This document shows positions 46,077 to 56,162 of a DNA stretch of 64,000 bases, piece by piece. The DNA comes from Bradyrhizobium monzae (lineage in GTDB: Bacteria; Pseudomonadota; Alphaproteobacteria; Rhizobiales; Xanthobacteraceae), in contig NZ_JAIRDQ010000002.1 in assembly GCF_021458635.1 (NCBI RefSeq), positions 434,001 through 498,000 of the forward strand, read 5' to 3'. The position numbers were made by a program, and so were the translations under genes. Numbering within the stretch: position 1 is the first letter of the stretch; every line of letters starts with the position of its first letter. The notes below the pieces were generated by a model that saw nothing but the letters and a program-made list of their open reading frames with translations, did no database searches and was not told the DNA's origin.

Positions 46077-47210
46077 TCATATGCGGCAATCAGCGCGAAC
46101 GATGCCTTCGACTTCGCGAACGATGTCGCTCAAAGCGTTGCGGCCCCCCCCATTAGCCGCCGCGTTGCGGTCGCGGCGTTGAAGCAGGATCTTGCTTTGG
46201 ACGTCGTCGCTGGCTTCGATCAGCACCATCTTGCCTTCTTTTTGCAAATAGCGATCCACCGCGCCGCTTTTGCCGCGGAAAATGCTGTAGACCGGGATGC
46301 CTAGCGCAGCGGCTTCGCGGTTCATGGTGCCGCCACCGCTGACGACAAGGTCCGAATGCCAGAGCAGATTCAAGCCATCCACAGCCTGTTTTGGAACGAT
46401 GACTTTGCCGCCTTCAAACCACTTCGGCCAGTTAGCGCGGATCTGCAATTCCTGCGCTTTGTTGCGCGGCAGCAAAACCGCTTTCACCTCGGGGGTCGCC
46501 GTCACGCGTTCCATAAACTCGATGAAGAGCTTTTCGCTTTCGGGATTGTGATAATGCGCTTCCGTCGCGGGCGGACGAACCGTGACGATGATCTCCGTGT
46601 CGCTTAAATTGAGTTGCTTGCAGAGGGAGGTGTCCGGTTTGAATTCCGGAGTGTAGACATCTTCCTTGATGCCGCGATATTTGCGGATTCGTTCTTTCGA
46701 CTTGGCGTGAAGATTTTCGTTCAATAGCACTTCGGGAACAATTTCCCAACGCGGAGCCACGATCGCCGGTGTCTTGGAGTGTTCATAATCCATGATCATG
46801 ACTGTTGGGATTCGAAAAAGATTGCAGATGACTATCTGTGCGCGCGCGCCGTGGTTCAACCCCATAATCGGACGCTCCTTCAGCACAAAGCCCAGCAATT
46901 GCAGGCTGCGCCAGGCAAGGCCCCACGCCTTGAGGAGGCGGTTCTTGCCGTAGTGACGGCCGATTTTTTTGTAATTCAATCCACACTTGTCCGCCAACTC
47001 GCACACTTGAAACGCGTCGCGGGCGGTCAGCACAACCGTGTAGCCCCGTTGATCCAGTTCGCGGATAATGGGCTTGAAAAACGGAATATGCGGCGTGTTC
47101 TCCAGGTCAATCCAGATTTTTTTGCCGACGCCAGTACGGCTGGCGGCGGCAATCGCACCGGGGCGAACATGAGAGGATTTGACGCCATCGGCAACTAGTG
47201 GAGCGGGCAT
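46077..47210 (-). CDS. DUF354-family glycosyltransferase-like protein
   Basis: This 377-residue protein has 'KKIWIDLENTPHIPFFKPII', the DUF354 opening, preceded by about 32 extra residues. It continues with a GT-B-like layout including 'DLVVSGGGTMNREAAALGIP' near the C-terminus, a position used for nucleotide-sugar binding in related folds. DUF354 proteins occur in glycan loci and are thought to be glycosyltransferase-like; activity here is unproven. ATG 47210 lies within the remnant described at 47195-47281. Confidence 0.8.
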   Translation of the reverse strand: MPAPLVADGVKSSHVRPGAIAAASRTGVGKKIWIDLENTPHIPFFKPIIRELDQRGYTVVLTARDAFQVCELADKCGLNYKKIGRHYGKNRLLKAWGLAWRSLQLLGFVLKERPIMGLNHGARAQIVICNLFRIPTVMIMDYEHSKTPAIVAPRWEIVPEVLLNENLHAKSKERIRKYRGIKEDVYTPEFKPDTSLCKQLNLSDTEIIVTVRPPATEAHYHNPESEKLFIEFMERVTATPEVKAVLLPRNKAQELQIRANWPKWFEGGKVIVPKQAVDGLNLLWHSDLVVSGGGTMNREAAALGIPVYSIFRGKSGAVDRYLQKEGKMVLIEASDDVQSKILLQRRDRNAAANGGGRNALSDIVREVEGIVRADCRI

Positions 47211-47281
47211 AAGTTTAGCCTCGAGAGGCAAGCGGCCGTCGTCGTGCCGACGTGACCAAGTCCGAGCACCGCAATTCTCAT
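47195..47281 (-). pseudogene. Nucleotide-sugar dehydrogenase N-terminal stub
   Basis: ATG 47281 opens a 28-codon frame beginning 'MRIAVLGLGHVGTTTAACLS', the NAD-binding start of UDP-glucose/GDP-mannose dehydrogenases, which ends at TAG 47195-47197. The rest of the gene is missing and the DUF354 start overlaps it. It marks a deletion or recombination breakpoint. Confidence 0.65.
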
Positions 47282-47742
47282 TCTAATTCACCACCAGCAT
47301 TGCGTTTGTGGTGTCAACGCAGGCGGTTGCTCGTTCTGGGAAGGTCACGGCTTCTCTTAAAACGCAGGATCCAATTATTTGGACTTGAATCACGTTACCC
47401 GAGTGTATTCTTTCATCAGCGCCGAGCTTCGACTTCTTTGGGCTACCTATTCTGGCTAAGGGAAAGAAGACGGACTGAAGGTTGCCGGTTGGCCTAGATC
47501 ATGACTACGCCCAGAAGCTTGCAATCAACACTTTGGACCTGCCAAGGCATTCGCAGACTGATCGCGCGCGATGCTCCCGGTTCGAAGCCGGCCGCGGCAG
47601 CAGTCTTCGGGCTGCTGGGGCACGCCTCGGCTGAGCAAGAGGCGTTTCCGCGAGTTGGTAGCGATACAGCCTGACCTTGCCGAGAGCTTATGCGCCGGAG
47701 CCGAAGCAGCATGACCACTCTCGTGGCAATTCGCCCCCGGCG
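47282..47742. other. 461-base gap, no gene recognised
   Basis: Short frames on both strands lack domains. This stretch probably reflects the rearrangement that removed the dehydrogenase. Confidence 0.35.
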
Positions 47743-49494
47743 CTATACTTTAGAACGAAAGAGGTGCCCGTAATTGTCACGAAGTTCGGAAAGATAACGC
47801 CGAACCGCCACTCCAAGTCGGTATGAGAGCGCATCTGAATCCGGCAAAGCATCCAGCTGTTCGCGATAAACGCAGCGTATATCCGCCGTTGCGCCGGGGG
47901 GAATATCGACGATCACTCTAAGACATCCATCCATGTATTCGTGCGCGACGGTCTCCTGGTTGACTGTAACATTTTTCAACGAGACGACCTCCGGTTCTTC
48001 TTTCACAACTCGGATCCGTCGCGGCATCGCCCCCGTGTTCTCGATGCGAAGTTGTTCAGCAAACATCTTTACTTCGCTCGCTCCGCCGCCGGATTTAATG
48101 CCGTAGCTGCGGCAGACGGCGTCCCCCAGAGTCCGCCAACAAAGTTTCCACCGCAAGGAAGCTAGCTGTCGGAGGAACTCCGCCAGTTCGCTGCCATGGC
48201 CCCGGAAAATGTCGTGATGCCCGGCGATGAAACACGGCTTGCCCAGGATTCCGTCAAATGCGAAGTTTTCAATGCCATGGTGGATGTACCTCCGGGTGTA
48301 GATCGCGAATGCCCCATACCTGACGATGGCGACACTCCACAGGTCTGCAAGGGTCGTTTCGTTCGCCGCGTGGTCGGCCGGTGCGACTTCCGTGTTTACT
48401 GCCGCGACGAAGCCGTTTCGTTTAAGGGCCGACGCTGCCTCGGGCGAGAATGCCCCTTGCGGGAAAACCATCACGTTTTCATGATCAAGCGCGGTCTTTT
48501 TGAGAAGGGACAGCATCCGACACTTGGCGGTCTTCAGTTTTCTGTCGAGCAGGTCAGCTGAACGGGCCGCAAATTCACCACGGGTGTGATCGCAGCCGTG
48601 CACACAGACGGATAGCTTTCCGCGATTCTGCCGAAAGACGGCAACCGTGTCGCGATTTGTTCGTTGCCAATTCCATGGAATGAAGGCGACTGTCGTCGCG
48701 AACGTCTGCTTATTGGCCAAGTGCAGGAGCTCGCTGAAATCGAGAAAGCCGTACCGTGGCCTCAGGGGTGGATCGTCAATGATTAGGCACGCGTTTGTTT
48801 CGAAGGTGGTCCAGCAGATGTCGCGGAACGACCACTTCAGATACATCACGACCGGCACCGCACCGGCGAAACGCTTCTTCACATCAAAATAAGTCGCGGC
48901 CCGTTCGCGAATGTCCACCATCGCCAGTGATGCGTCGGCAAAAAAGTGCACGCCGGCATGAGCAATTCCGGCGAACATATGTCCCGTGGGCGCCGAGGCG
49001 ATGCTCTGCACTTCGCCATGCCCTCGGATCACGAGCACCACGTCCGCGGCGCCGGGCTGCAGTTGGATCTTTAGGGCCGACATTGGGCCGCACATGTCCG
49101 GAAAAGCATCCGTGACGGACACGGTTATCGGCCACGTATCGATGCCGCGGATATCCGCCGCCGGGTCTCCCGTGATCCGGCGCAGCAGAGCCCTGCAGGA
49201 ATCGCCAGGTTGAAATCCATAGACGAACACGGAAGCGGCTGCAGCCAACCAAGCCGGAAACGTTCCGGGCTTACAGGGCTGCAAGGTTTCGGCGAGACAG
49301 CGCGCGGAAGTCAGGATGGAGAACTGCGGATGACTTGCCGTCAGCGTGGCTATCTTGTCCCCGTTAGCTTCGCTGACTTTCATCGCCGTCCATGGAATTC
49401 CGAAAAAATCGAGGATTTCCGCTAGATTGCGATCCTCGAGCGATGGGGTGTCGTCGCTGCGGAGCAGGAGCGCGATCGAAGGGCCCATGTCCAT
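47743..49494 (-). CDS. Polysaccharide deacetylase-like protein
   Basis: This protein of about 583 residues has an N-terminal ~190 residues resembling a Rossmann-like/glutamine-amidotransferase-like region, without a clear catalytic set. The middle part resembles the NodB/CE4 fold: 'ACLIIDDPPLRPRYGFLDF' supplies the Asp pair, 'CVHGCDHTRGEF' the His pair, and 'VMVFPQGAFSPEAASALKRN' a later motif. The C-terminal ~120 residues form a beta-rich domain. It probably de-N-acetylates a polysaccharide; the exact class is uncertain. Confidence 0.65.
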   Translation of the reverse strand: MDMGPSIALLLRSDDTPSLEDRNLAEILDFFGIPWTAMKVSEANGDKIATLTASHPQFSILTSARCLAETLQPCKPGTFPAWLAAAASVFVYGFQPGDSCRALLRRITGDPAADIRGIDTWPITVSVTDAFPDMCGPMSALKIQLQPGAADVVLVIRGHGEVQSIASAPTGHMFAGIAHAGVHFFADASLAMVDIRERAATYFDVKKRFAGAVPVVMYLKWSFRDICWTTFETNACLIIDDPPLRPRYGFLDFSELLHLANKQTFATTVAFIPWNWQRTNRDTVAVFRQNRGKLSVCVHGCDHTRGEFAARSADLLDRKLKTAKCRMLSLLKKTALDHENVMVFPQGAFSPEAASALKRNGFVAAVNTEVAPADHAANETTLADLWSVAIVRYGAFAIYTRRYIHHGIENFAFDGILGKPCFIAGHHDIFRGHGSELAEFLRQLASLRWKLCWRTLGDAVCRSYGIKSGGGASEVKMFAEQLRIENTGAMPRRIRVVKEEPEVVSLKNVTVNQETVAHEYMDGCLRVIVDIPPGATADIRCVYREQLDALPDSDALSYRLGVAVRRYLSELRDNYGHLFRSKV

Positions 49495-50222
49495 GTCGTC
49501 GGTACTCCATCCTGGTTATCGCATCATCCCTCGGCAAGGCCAGCGGACATCCTGCGGATCGTCCGCGATCTCGAGACTGTGCTCCTCTTTTGGGGAGTCC
49601 TATACGAAAGATCATCAGGTTTCCACTGAAGGACACCCGCCCAATGGTTCTGTCGGCCAACATATCTGCGATGAGCGATGCGGCTGACGGTCCTTTCAGT
49701 GTCGAAAACCCGCCGATGCCGGTCAGGTCGTCGGGCCCGGGCGATAAGCCTTCCCCCGAGGCAGCAGGCCGAGTAGCGGGCCTCCAGAACGAGTCCGGGT
49801 CGTCAGAAGCGTCACAAGCGACGACGCTTGCGCAACCCTCCGCTTCGAGCATCGGGCAAGGCGGCGGGTCGTCGTAGGCACATTCCGAACATGGAGCAGG
49901 CGCGTTGAGAGAGACGAGGTGCTGTTCTCTGCCTGGGCACACCGGCAAACAATGCGCTGCAAAAACCGAGGATCAGCTCTTTGTGGCAACCGGCGCGGAA
50001 GTTGTGCGGAAAAGCCATGGAATGATAAGACGTTAGATGCTTGAAGGGCTTTAGATTTTTGATCAGCCAATCAATCACTGTGGCTATGACCACCGCTTCG
50101 AGGGTGTTCCAACCTGTGTACCCCCAAAGAGCCTAGATCATAATCCCTGTTCTACCTCGGCGCGCACGCGCGATTGGTTATCTTGAATGAAGCACGCTGA
50201 GCGCCTTCAAACAGGAGCCAAT
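49495..50222. other. 728-base gap, no confident gene
   Basis: A 161-codon plus-strand frame (49392-49877) and a 194-codon minus-strand frame (49364-49948) oppose each other and both run into the deacetylase-like gene. Neither has a domain or ribosome binding site. The region should contain the promoter for the plus-strand genes from 50223. Confidence 0.4.
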
Positions 50223-51344
50223 ATGGCGAATATTGCGAATAAAGACGCGGAAATTCGGACTGCGAACGGCGGCCCGTCGCTCGCGGTCATCGGTTGCGGC
50301 TACTGGGGTTCGAAACACATCCGCGTCAGCTGCGACATACGGGGTGCAAGGTTGTCGATGGCCGTTGATCCGCGTCCTGACAGATTGGAGTATATCCGTT
50401 CGCAATACCCTTCTGTCGCTATTTCGCGTGATATCGGCGCGGTGCTGAATAACCCTTCTATTGACGGTGTCATTGTCGCTACCCCTGTAGAGACGCACTT
50501 TGAATTGGCGCGAGCGGTGCTACGGGCCGGAAAGCACGCGCTCGTTGAGAAGCCGTTGGCCATGACGAGCGCGCAATGCCGCGAGTTGAATGCGATCGCC
50601 GAGCAGCGCAAGCGCGTGCTGATGGTCGGGCACACGTTCGAATATCATCCGGCGGTCGGTGTCATGCGCCAGATGATCAAGAGCGGCTCTCTCGGCGAGC
50701 TCTACTACATTGATTCACGGCGCCTGAATCTCGGTCTCTATCGGCAGGACGCTAACGTCCTTTGGGACTTGGCGCCGCACGACCTCTCTATCATCTTCTA
50801 CTTGCTGGAAGAGGTGCCGCAAACCATCGGCGCTTGGGGTTGCGCGCACGTTCTGCCCAATGTCGAGGATGTTGTTTATGCCAAGATGGGCTTCAAGAGC
50901 GGCCCGACCGCCCATGTGCATGTCTCCTGGTTAGACCCGGTCAAGGTGCGCCAGATCACAATCGTCGGAAGCGATGCGATGCTGGTGTTCGACGACGTGC
51001 AGCCGTCCGAAAAGGTGCGCGTTTACCAAAAGCGATTCAGGCCGCAGATCGACGGCGACTCCTACGCCGACTTTCAGTCGGCCTACCATCATGGCGACGT
51101 GCATATCCCCGCAATATCCGGCAGCGAACCGCTGAAGCTCGAGATACTCGACTTTGTCAATGCGATCGTGACCGGGGAACGGCCGCGCGCGGACGGACTG
51201 AACGGGCTGCGCGTTGTCGAAGCGCTCGAGGCGGCATCGGCGTGTCTACGGCTCAAGAACAAGCACCGTAGCAATGGCAAGGATCAGCGGATATTTCGGC
51301 GGCGGAACATGCCGGCGGGAGGTCCCGAAATTGCCGTCGCATGA
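50223..51344 (+). CDS. Gfo/Idh/MocA oxidoreductase (WbpB/WlbA-like)
   Basis: This 373-residue protein has NAD-binding 'SLAVIGCGYWGSKHIRVS', 'GVIVATPVETHFELARAVL' and the 'GKHALVEKPLAMT' catalytic-Lys motif. WbpB-type enzymes oxidise C3 of UDP-GlcNAcA. ATG 50223 is preceded by AGGAG at 6 bases; ATG 50187 has no ribosome binding site. It opens a tightly packed operon (sugar transferase, aminotransferase, acetyltransferase, glycosyltransferase). Confidence 0.87.
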   Translation: MANIANKDAEIRTANGGPSLAVIGCGYWGSKHIRVSCDIRGARLSMAVDPRPDRLEYIRSQYPSVAISRDIGAVLNNPSIDGVIVATPVETHFELARAVLRAGKHALVEKPLAMTSAQCRELNAIAEQRKRVLMVGHTFEYHPAVGVMRQMIKSGSLGELYYIDSRRLNLGLYRQDANVLWDLAPHDLSIIFYLLEEVPQTIGAWGCAHVLPNVEDVVYAKMGFKSGPTAHVHVSWLDPVKVRQITIVGSDAMLVFDDVQPSEKVRVYQKRFRPQIDGDSYADFQSAYHHGDVHIPAISGSEPLKLEILDFVNAIVTGERPRADGLNGLRVVEALEAASACLRLKNKHRSNGKDQRIFRRRNMPAGGPEIAVA

Positions 51345-51990
51345 CGCCACACGACGGAGGGCGACCCCGCGGGAATTCGGCAAGCGGGCGCTCGACGTTT
51401 CGATCAGCGCTCTCGCGCTCGTGGGACTGGCGCTGGTCTTCTTGGCGGTGTGGATAGCAATACATCTTGATAGCCCCGGTCCAGCGATCTTTCGCCAACG
51501 TCGGATCGGGCGAGACGAGAAGCCGTTCGACTGCTTCAAATTCCGGACGCTTTACCACAACGCCGACCAAAACGTCCACCGTGAGGCGATCCGGAGGGTT
51601 TGGGCAAAGGAACTCCTCTCGAACGACCCCGCCGCCCCATACAAGCTGACGGACGATCCTCGCGTGACGCGCGTGGGACGGTGGCTGCGGAGAACCAGCC
51701 TCGACGAGCTGCCTCAATTCCTCAACGTATTGCGGGGCGAAATGAGCATCGTCGGTCCGCGGCCAGCGATTCCTTATGAACTCGAATACTTCCGGGACTG
51801 GCACCATAAGCGTCACATTGTGAAGCCCGGAATAACCGGGATTTGCCAGGTGCGCGGTCGGGGTCGTGTCAGCCCCGAAGCGATGCTCGAGATGGATGTC
51901 GAATATGCATTGAACTGGACCATATTGACCGACCTGAAGTTGATTGCCCTGACGTTTCCCGCGGTTCTGCGCGGGCACGGTGCCCGATGA
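51331..51990 (+). CDS. Undecaprenyl-phosphate sugar transferase (PglC/WcaJ C-domain type)
   Basis: This 219-residue monotopic phosphosugar transferase has one hydrophobic segment (~25-46), 'IFRQRRIGRDEKPFDCFKFR', 'RTSLDELPQFLNVLRGEMS', 'VGPRPAIPYE' and 'KPGITGICQVRGRG'. It would start the lipid-linked repeat by moving a sugar-1-phosphate to undecaprenyl phosphate. TTG 51331 is chosen because AGGT sits at 7 bases and it overlaps the preceding stop; an ATG at 51274 would reach 70 bases into the neighbour. Confidence 0.88.
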   Translation: MPSHDATRRRATPREFGKRALDVSISALALVGLALVFLAVWIAIHLDSPGPAIFRQRRIGRDEKPFDCFKFRTLYHNADQNVHREAIRRVWAKELLSNDPAAPYKLTDDPRVTRVGRWLRRTSLDELPQFLNVLRGEMSIVGPRPAIPYELEYFRDWHHKRHIVKPGITGICQVRGRGRVSPEAMLEMDVEYALNWTILTDLKLIALTFPAVLRGHGAR

Positions 51991-52032
51991 CGTTCTCTAG
52001 AGACAAAGATGGATTCTAGTGAGGTTCGAAAA

Positions 52033-53214
52033 ATGCACATCCCGTTTGTCAATCTCAACGCGCAATATGAGACGCTCAAAGACGAGATGGCCGAAGCAAT
52101 TCGAGGCGTTCTTGACTCCGCGCAATACATAGGCGGCGAGGCGCTTGCCTCGTTCGAAAGAGATTTCGCCGCGTATTGCCAGGTGCGCTATGCGCGCGGC
52201 GTGGCGAACGGCACCGATGCGATTCACCTGGCGCTGCGGGCCCTGGGTATTGGTCATGGCGACGAGGTCATTACGACCGCCCATACCTTCATCGCCACTG
52301 CGGCCGGCATCGTGGCGACAGGAGCACGGCCTGTGCTCGTCGATATCGATCCGGACACCTACACGATCGATCCCAAGATGATCGAGCGCGCCGTCACGGA
52401 TCGTACAAAAGCGATCATCGCAGTCCACCTCTTCGGGCAGCCGGCTGACATGGGTCCAATCAAGGACATCGCACGGCGGCGCGGCCTCTATTTGCTAGAA
52501 GACGCAGCCCAGGCACACGGGGCGGAATATCGGGGGGTCCGAACCGGGGGGCTCGGCGATGTCGCATGTTTCTCGTTCTATCCAGCGAAGAACCTCGGGG
52601 CCTATGGCGACGGCGGAGCGGTCACCACCAACAATGCCGCGATCGCCGAGCGGATCGAACGACTGCGTGACCATGGTCGAACCACCCACTACAGCCACGC
52701 CGAGATCGGGTTCAACAGTCGGCTCGATGCGCTCCAGGCGGCAGTCCTGCAGGTCAAGCTCCGGCGTCTAGATGAATGGAACACCAATCGGCGGCGCGCT
52801 GCGGAGTGGTACGCCGAGGAGTTCGCGCAGTCGGGGATCAAGACGCCGCTCGTTCGAATGGGGTCGACGCACGTCTACCATTTGTATGTGATCACCACGG
52901 ACGAGCGTGATGCAATGCGGATCAAGCTCGACGAGGCCGGCGTGGCGACCGGGATCCACTATCCGTTGCCGCTCCACCTACAGCCTGCCCTCGCCTATCT
53001 CGGCTACAGGCAGGGCGACTTGCCGTGCTGCGAAACTCTGGCCGCACGATCATTGTCCCTGCCCATGTTCCCCGAACTTACACGCGACCAAGTGCGCCAT
53101 ATCGCGGCGATTGTAGGCAATGCGGCCGAACCGGACGGTCACAAGAACTTGTGGCAGAATTCAACGTATGCGCCCGCCTTGCTGCGCGCCGAAGTCGGGA
53201 AAGAGTTACGGTGA
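52033..53214 (+). CDS. DegT/DnrJ/EryC1 sugar aminotransferase (WbpE-like)
   Basis: This 393-residue PLP aminotransferase acts on nucleotide sugars. PLP Lys is in '[19 protein letters not shown]', with '[13 protein letters not shown]' and '[15 protein letters not shown]' also present. WbpE-type enzymes aminate the 3-keto group made by WbpB-type enzymes. ATG 52033 is preceded by GTGAGG; ATG 52009 is the alternative. The stop overlaps the next GTG start (GTGA). Confidence 0.9.
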   Translation: MHIPFVNLNAQYETLKDEMAEAIRGVLDSAQYIGGEALASFERDFAAYCQVRYARGVANGTDAIHLALRALGIGHGDEVITTAHTFIATAAGIVATGARPVLVDIDPDTYTIDPKMIERAVTDRTKAIIAVHLFGQPADMGPIKDIARRRGLYLLEDAAQAHGAEYRGVRTGGLGDVACFSFYPAKNLGAYGDGGAVTTNNAAIAERIERLRDHGRTTHYSHAEIGFNSRLDALQAAVLQVKLRRLDEWNTNRRRAAEWYAEEFAQSGIKTPLVRMGSTHVYHLYVITTDERDAMRIKLDEAGVATGIHYPLPLHLQPALAYLGYRQGDLPCCETLAARSLSLPMFPELTRDQVRHIAAIVGNAAEPDGHKNLWQNSTYAPALLRAEVGKELR

Positions 53215-53960
53215 CTGGAATCAGTGCATGGGCGGTGGTCGAGACCGAGGCGATCGGCGCTGCCGTGACGATCGCCGAGTTCGCTGTGGTGCGGCCCGAT
53301 GTTACGATCGGCAACGGGGTGGTCATTCACCCGCATGTCGTGATTGAGAGCGGCGCGAGAATCGGGGACAACGTCGAAATTTTTCCGGGGGCCTATATCG
53401 GCAAGGCGCCCAAGGGGAGCGGTGCGTTGTCGCGCGCGCCTAGTTTCGAGGCGTGGGTCGATGTCGGCGCCGGCTGCTCTATCGGACCGCACGCGGTAAT
53501 TTTCTACGACGTCTCCATCGGCGCGGGGACCCTGATTGGTGACGGCGCATCGATCCGTGAACAATCGCGGATCGGCTCGAAGACCGTTATCGGACGCTAC
53601 GTCACCGTCAACTACAACACGCGAGTCGGCGATCGGGTCCGGGTGCAGGATCACACCTGGCTGGCGGGCAATATGACGATCGAGGACGACGTGTTCATTT
53701 CGGGCTGCGTCGGCACTTCGAACGACAATGCGATCGGCCGCAATGGCTACGACGGTTCGCCCATGCTCGGGCCCCATATCGCGCGCGGCGCGGCGATCGG
53801 CCTCGGAGCCAACCTGCTGCCAGGCGTCAGAATCGGCGTTGGCGCCGTCGTCGGCGCCGGTGCGGTGGTGACGAAGGACGTGCCCGACGGTTCGCTCGTG
53901 ATGGGCGTCCCAGCGGAGATCCGACGACGGCTCAAAGAGGTTAGCGGCGCAGACCAGTGA
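53211..53960 (+). CDS. Left-handed beta-helix N-acetyltransferase (WbpD-like)
   Basis: This 249-residue protein is made almost entirely of hexapeptide repeats ('[20 protein letters not shown]', '[13 protein letters not shown]', '[20 protein letters not shown]'), the trimeric left-handed beta-helix of sugar N-acetyltransferases. It would acetylate the 3-amino sugar made by the upstream aminotransferase. It starts at GTG 53211 overlapping the previous stop and ends in another GTGA junction, so the three genes are translationally coupled. Confidence 0.88.
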   Translation: MTGISAWAVVETEAIGAAVTIAEFAVVRPDVTIGNGVVIHPHVVIESGARIGDNVEIFPGAYIGKAPKGSGALSRAPSFEAWVDVGAGCSIGPHAVIFYDVSIGAGTLIGDGASIREQSRIGSKTVIGRYVTVNYNTRVGDRVRVQDHTWLAGNMTIEDDVFISGCVGTSNDNAIGRNGYDGSPMLGPHIARGAAIGLGANLLPGVRIGVGAVVGAGAVVTKDVPDGSLVMGVPAEIRRRLKEVSGADQ

Positions 53961-54982
53961 CTCGCTGGCAGTTCGTGCCAAGCGTCGAAGGAATACCAAT
54001 CGTGAGGATCCTCTGCGTAACCAACATGTATCCGAGTCCGCAGAGACCGGGCTCCGGAGCCTTCGTGTGCCAGCAGGTTGAGCAGTTGCGCCGGTTCGGC
54101 CACACGGTCGACGTCATCGATATTCTCGGATCCCAGTCCAAGATGAATTATCTGAGGGGCACTCTTGACGTCATGCGAATGACGAGCGCGGTAGCATACG
54201 ACATCGTCCATGCGCATTACGGTTATTCGGCATATCCTGCAATGTTTCGGTTGCAGGCGCCGCTCGTCATCACGCTGCACGGGACCGACGTCATTGGAAC
54301 GAGTACCTTTGAACGGCTGAGCACGCGGGCTGTGTCGTATTTCGCCGATGCCGTCATAGTCGTTTCGGAGGGGCTGCGGAGACGGATTCCGGGAATCGTG
54401 ATTCCCTGCGGGGTCGACCTCGGCGTATTCAAGCCGTACGATCGCGACAAAGCACGAGCGCGGCTGGGGTGGCCGAAAGACAAGCGTATCGTTCTGTTTC
54501 CATTTGATCCGGCGCGCCCTGAGAAGAGATACGATCTGGCAAGAGCGTCAGTCGAGCGACTCGTGCAGGAGGGCGTCGACGCGGAGTTGATGACGGTCGT
54601 CAATGTGCCGAACGGCGAAATGCCGTGGTGCTACAGCGCGGCCGACGCCTTGCTTCTCTGCTCGGATTATGAGGGGTCGCCGACCTCTATCAAGGAAGCT
54701 CTCGCGTGCAATCGTCCGGTGGTGGCGACGGAGGTTGGCGACGTTGGCGAGCTGTTAAATGGCATCGCGGGAACGCGGATCTGTCCGCAGGACGCCGCGA
54801 CGATTGCCCGCAACCTTCGCGAGGTTTTTGACTGGTCGCGGAGCAGCGAGTTCCGGGGACGGGCTGCAATGGCGAGGTACGACCAGGCGCTCACCGTGGA
54901 AAAGATCGTCGGGGTATATGGAGATGTTCTCTCCAACTTCAGGACAAGGGCAATGGGCAGGCGTTTGCTGCGGAGCGGATGA
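53957..54982 (+). CDS. GT4-family glycosyltransferase
   Basis: This 341-residue GT-B enzyme has '[20 protein letters not shown]', '[15 protein letters not shown]' and the E-x7-E motif in '[20 protein letters not shown]'. GTG 53957 overlaps the acetyltransferase stop. GTG 54002, with AAGGA upstream and directly before the conserved first strand, is equally plausible. It likely adds a sugar after the initiating transferase. Confidence 0.86.
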   Translation: MTRWQFVPSVEGIPIVRILCVTNMYPSPQRPGSGAFVCQQVEQLRRFGHTVDVIDILGSQSKMNYLRGTLDVMRMTSAVAYDIVHAHYGYSAYPAMFRLQAPLVITLHGTDVIGTSTFERLSTRAVSYFADAVIVVSEGLRRRIPGIVIPCGVDLGVFKPYDRDKARARLGWPKDKRIVLFPFDPARPEKRYDLARASVERLVQEGVDAELMTVVNVPNGEMPWCYSAADALLLCSDYEGSPTSIKEALACNRPVVATEVGDVGELLNGIAGTRICPQDAATIARNLREVFDWSRSSEFRGRAAMARYDQALTVEKIVGVYGDVLSNFRTRAMGRRLLRSG

Positions 54983-55061
54983 CGACAATGCGATGGCCGG
55001 CCCCTCACCAACCAGCAGAGCCTCGTAGAGGCATTGCAGCGCAGACCAACGGAGGGTTAGC

Positions 55062-56099
55062 GTGAAGCAGGGTCTCAAGGACAGCATCACGCACTTGGCT
55101 CATCGGTCTGGGCTAATGCCAACCTTCTGCAGGATTTTTGCCGGCAGGGCTGCGATCCTGATGTTCCATGAAATTCAACAAGATCATCGCTCGGAATTGA
55201 CGACGGGAACGTCAGCGGCCCTTTTCGAATATTCACTCAACTGGCTGCGGCAAGAAGGGTGGGAGATCGTCAGTTTCGAAACATGTCTCCAGCGATTGGC
55301 CACGGATCCTGGACCGTGCCGCTATGCGGTGCTTACCTTTGACGACGGCTACCGAGACAATGTCGCGACCGCGCTTCCAATCCTCGAGCGAAACCAGGCC
55401 CCGTTCATGATGTACGTTCCTACCGGCGCCCTAACACGAGCGCTGCAATCGTGGTGGCTGGGTTTGCGCGAATTGTTTCGCATTAGAGAGGCGGTTACAA
55501 TCGACGCCATGGACATGCGGTTCCACTGTCCCGAGTTTCACGAAAAGGTGTCGGGCTTAAACAAGGTCATTGAGTGGATTCACCAAGACTATCACCGGGC
55601 TGCAACACTTACCTCCACGTTCGAAAAGGCCGGCATATCGCTATCGGCCCTGAACGAGGCCTATTTCCTGAGTGAAAGCGAGCTTCAAAAACTGGCCCGG
55701 CATCCTCTCGCGTCAATTGGCGGGCACACCGTTTCGCATGCAGCACTGTCGGGCCTGGATGTTCTTTCGGCGCGGGCCGAAATGGCGGATAACCGCTGTT
55801 ATTTGGAGCAATTGCTGCAGCTTCCGGTTCGGCACTTCGCTTATCCTTACGGCGGCTCTAAAGCATGTGGTCCCCGCGAAGAACATCTCGCGAAGGAAGT
55901 AGGCTTTTCGACCGCAGTAACGACGCGGAGTGGACAGATCTCCGATGCCAAATCAAATCATTTTGCACTTCCTCGTGTCGGCGTTGGGGGGCCATTCGAT
56001 ACAAGGACTAGGTTCGAGGTTCGTATGAGCGGCATTCAATCGGCGGCGGCTCAAATGCTGCAAGTGAGAAGCCTTACATCGAGCGCGGTTGAACGTTGA
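55062..56099 (+). CDS. Polysaccharide deacetylase (CE4)
   Basis: This 345-residue protein starts at GTG 55062 with GGAGGG upstream. CE4 motif 1 is 'AVLTFDDGYRDNVATALP' and motif 2 is 'SIGGHTVSHAALSG', giving the Asp and His-His metal ligands; 'FAYPYGG' follows. No signal peptide is clear. It probably de-N-acetylates a lipid-linked or exported glycan. Confidence 0.87.
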   Translation: MKQGLKDSITHLAHRSGLMPTFCRIFAGRAAILMFHEIQQDHRSELTTGTSAALFEYSLNWLRQEGWEIVSFETCLQRLATDPGPCRYAVLTFDDGYRDNVATALPILERNQAPFMMYVPTGALTRALQSWWLGLRELFRIREAVTIDAMDMRFHCPEFHEKVSGLNKVIEWIHQDYHRAATLTSTFEKAGISLSALNEAYFLSESELQKLARHPLASIGGHTVSHAALSGLDVLSARAEMADNRCYLEQLLQLPVRHFAYPYGGSKACGPREEHLAKEVGFSTAVTTRSGQISDAKSNHFALPRVGVGGPFDTRTRFEVRMSGIQSAAAQMLQVRSLTSSAVER

Positions 56100-56162
56100 A
56101 CTTCGTGCTGAACCGCCTCGTTGCGACTTGGACTTAATCAGTCCATGTGGGAGAGCGCTGAG

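Noticed and set aside
47560..47610. GGTTCGAAGCCGG resembling a tRNA T-arm
   Set aside because: No matching anticodon or acceptor stem could be built around it.
49364..49948. 194-codon minus-strand frame over the deacetylase start
   Set aside because: It overlaps the deacetylase-like gene by 130 bases in another frame and has no recognisable domain or ribosome binding site.
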